This document shows, one piece after another, positions 62,378 to 64,000 of a stretch of 64,000 nt of DNA. This DNA is from Paenibacillus dendritiformis (GTDB lineage: Bacteria; Bacillota; Bacilli; Paenibacillales; Paenibacillaceae), in assembly GCF_021654795.1 (NCBI RefSeq), contig NZ_AP025344.1:5952501-6016500 (forward strand), in the 5' to 3' direction. Positions within the stretch are counted from its first letter, which is position 1; every line of letters begins with the position of its first letter. The position numbers and the translations under genes are program-made. Below the pieces are notes generated by a model. It saw only the letters and a program-made list of their open reading frames with translations. It was not told where the DNA came from and did no database searches.

Positions 62378-63256
62378 TTACAGGTTGGTAAGGGTAGAGC
62401 CGCAGTATTCGCAAGCGACGCTTGAGTGGGCCGGGACGGTGTTCTGGGCGCCGCAGCCCGGACAGATCATCCTCCGCGGAGGCGAAGGCGGAGACTGGGC
62501 GCTTGCCGTCTCCATGGCTGCAGACGTGGTATAGCTAGAGGCCGGCCGCTTCGGGATGGGCTCCCGGCTGTACTTTTTCCATTCTTGATCGGTATTCCTG
62601 CCCGTTTGCGATGGGCTTTCCTTCCCTTTCCCGCTGAATCCGTTCGGTACCGGTTGGGCTTGATCCTCCTTGCGGTTCAGCCTCGGGCCCGCCCAGTACA
62701 TAAGCGTGCCCGGCAGGCAGAACAGGAAGAAAAAGATGATCAGAATTTCCAATTCATTTTCCTGTTTTGATAAGGCAAGAACTAGCACAACCAACCCGAA
62801 AAAGATAAGGAATATCAAACCGATAACCCGCAGCACATTGCCAAAACGGAACCATCGTTTCAGGAACATCCATGGACGATGCGCCGCTGGTATGGCTTTC
62901 AGTTCTTCCCACTTCATCCGCCGAACTGGAGCCTCCTTTTCGACTGACTTGATGACTCTGTTACCGGCGCGTATCATGGACAACCCGGGCAACAAGTACA
63001 GGATACCAGCTAGGAGTATCACTTGAGAGTAGGGTGGTGGATTCGGATTCTGGAACAATTGTCCATAGACCATAAGAACAAATATGGCAATCGAAATCCC
63101 TCCCGCAATGCGTAATCCCCGACTTTTGCCCCGAATACTCTTGTCATCATATTTGCCGCGAAGGATACCCAACGCAATTCCCGTAGGAGGACAAATGAAA
63201 AACATAAAAGCAACCCCGGCTGCGCTGAGCCACAGGCTTCGTCTTTCCCTGGACAT
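62378..63256 (-). CDS. membrane protein with C-terminal zinc ribbon
   Basis: A 292-residue protein. Two or three helices lie in residues 8-95 and two more near 142-195. A polar linker (200-260) leads to a zinc ribbon, CPGCGAQNTVPAHSSVACEYCG, near the end (region given by its CxxC pairs). No family recognised beyond the ribbon. It lies 13 bp after the next upstream gene and is probably in one operon with it. Confidence 0.72.
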   Translation of the reverse strand: MSRERRSLWLSAAGVAFMFFICPPTGIALGILRGKYDDKSIRGKSRGLRIAGGISIAIFVLMVYGQLFQNPNPPPYSQVILLAGILYLLPGLSMIRAGNRVIKSVEKEAPVRRMKWEELKAIPAAHRPWMFLKRWFRFGNVLRVIGLIFLIFFGLVVLVLALSKQENELEILIIFFFLFCLPGTLMYWAGPRLNRKEDQAQPVPNGFSGKGKESPSQTGRNTDQEWKKYSREPIPKRPASSYTTSAAMETASAQSPPSPPRRMICPGCGAQNTVPAHSSVACEYCGSTLTNL

Positions 63257-63269
63257 GGCGCTCCCCCTC

Positions 63270-64000
63270 CTACTTCATCACCGTCATGCGCTCGTTGCGG
63301 AGCCGCAGAAGCTTCGCGATATCCAGCATCAGTTGACGAAGCTCGTCAGAAGAATGCAGCGTCGGCCGTTCGCGCACGAATGATCGCACCCCGTTGTCGA
63401 GCTGCCGTACCTTCTCCATCAGTTCGGCTTCTTCCAACACCAGGGCCGGATGCGAGATCGGATCGCTATATTTCAACTGCTCCTCCAGACTGTACAGCAA
63501 TTCCCGCAGCGTGTCGCGGTCCGCATGCTGGCAGCTTTCCAGCTCCATTCGCGCCCCATTTAGAAGGATATAGAGCTGCTTCATCGACTGGATGCGAATC
63601 TGCTCGTCCGCTTCCCGGCTGCGAATAAATATTTTAGCCATGCCAAGAAGCAAGCCGACGATCAGCATCGCCGCCAAGGTCAATATGTGAATGAATAAAT
63701 AGACTTTGAACGGAATTTCGAAAATAAGCCAAAATAGCACGATATCCAGCAAAACGACGGCATCATAAATGGTGATGACCGCTGCCAGCCCCATATAGGC
63801 CGGGAAGGACGCCTTGAATTCGTGGCCGCTCTCGATCATGTGGAACACAAATCCGTAGCTGATGACCTCCGCCAGCACGAGGGCGCCTAACGACAGCCAC
63901 CAGGAGGCATCGCGGGTGTCGGTCTCACTGAACGAGAAGAACAGCGAGAGCGTAACGATAAGGATGATAGCGAAAATCGTCGTCGTAATCCCTTTGTATG
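63270..64000 (-). CDS. membrane protein with coiled region, 5' end outside the window
   Basis: The frame is open from the stop at 63270 to the window edge, so at least 242 codons are present and the start is missing. The visible part has four or five hydrophobic helices (for example TTIFAIILIVTLSLFFSF, ALVLAEVISYGFVF, IHILTLAAMLIVGLLLG) and then about 110 charged helical residues with heptad spacing (LYILLNGARMELESCQHADR). An internal GTG at 63878 is not the likely start. Function unknown. Confidence 0.65.
   Translation of the reverse strand, partial: YKGITTTIFAIILIVTLSLFFSFSETDTRDASWWLSLGALVLAEVISYGFVFHMIESGHEFKASFPAYMGLAAVITIYDAVVLLDIVLFWLIFEIPFKVYLFIHILTLAAMLIVGLLLGMAKIFIRSREADEQIRIQSMKQLYILLNGARMELESCQHADRDTLRELLYSLEEQLKYSDPISHPALVLEEAELMEKVRQLDNGVRSFVRERPTLHSSDELRQLMLDIAKLLRLRNERMTVMK

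Overview
The window looks like chromosomal DNA of a Paenibacillus-type Firmicute. The evidence is G+C-rich low-repeat genes with strong GGAGG ribosome sites, Gram-positive lipoproteins, a Paenibacillus-type conserved hypothetical gene (11392-11919), TPP, preQ1 and guanine riboswitches of Bacillota type, and FNR boxes of the TGTGA-N6-TCACA/T form. No rRNA, tRNA, CRISPR array, intact insertion sequence or prophage was seen.

Layout. 1-6.9 kb: a TPP-riboswitch-controlled thiamine-precursor transport operon (minus), a small Met/His-rich secreted protein, a preQ1-riboswitch-controlled queuosine-precursor transporter, and a UgpABE-like ABC sugar or glycerol-phosphate importer. 7.0-26.2 kb: what I read as a complete, rearranged flavin-based extracellular electron transfer (EET) locus. 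It holds an FMN-binding lipoprotein (PplA-like), a type II NADH dehydrogenase with a membrane tail, a two-gene polyprenyl diphosphate synthase, a UbiA-family prenyltransferase, a class III aminotransferase, a tandem U32 (UbiU/UbiV-like) Fe-S protein, an ECF cassette (EcfT, EcfA and an EetB-EcfA fusion), EetA (NusG domain II) and the flavin transferase ApbE/FmnB. Inside it, at 11.3-16.4 kb, lies an accessory patch with a decayed tandem duplication, a frameshifted gene, a TetR/DUF5367 pair and relic sequence.

26.3-38.7 kb: GH20 hexosaminidase, DUF1540 protein, an FNR-box-controlled formate/nitrite channel, a flavoprotein behind a guanine riboswitch, a LytTR regulator fused to a degenerate ABC domain beside a decayed ABC exporter, an Fsr-type MFS pump, a TPR membrane protein and an EamA protein. 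38.8-45.5 kb: KtrB-type potassium channel, a purine permease divergent from a Rieske oxygenase with a candidate PurR box between them, CcdC and a GT1 glycosyltransferase. 45.9-64 kb: HrpB helicase, GNAT, MocR regulator divergent from a LysE exporter, two membrane proteins of unknown function, an S9 peptidase, a secreted protein, an MBL hydrolase, a guanine/hypoxanthine permease, a tandem pair of erythromycin-esterase-like proteins and two membrane proteins, the last cut by the window edge.

How it works together (inference). Three promoters (pplA-like, U32, formate channel) carry an FNR box centred about 41 bp upstream of the predicted start, with a good -10 and no -35, the class II activator geometry. 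This points to one anaerobic programme: NADH is oxidised by Ndh2, electrons go to a dedicated quinone made by the polyprenyl synthase, UbiA protein and possibly the U32 protein, then to a surface flavoprotein flavinylated by ApbE with flavin moved by the ECF cassette. The fusion of EetB to an ECF ATPase, the small partner of the polyprenyl synthase and the U32/aminotransferase/UbiA cluster are the parts that seem least described.
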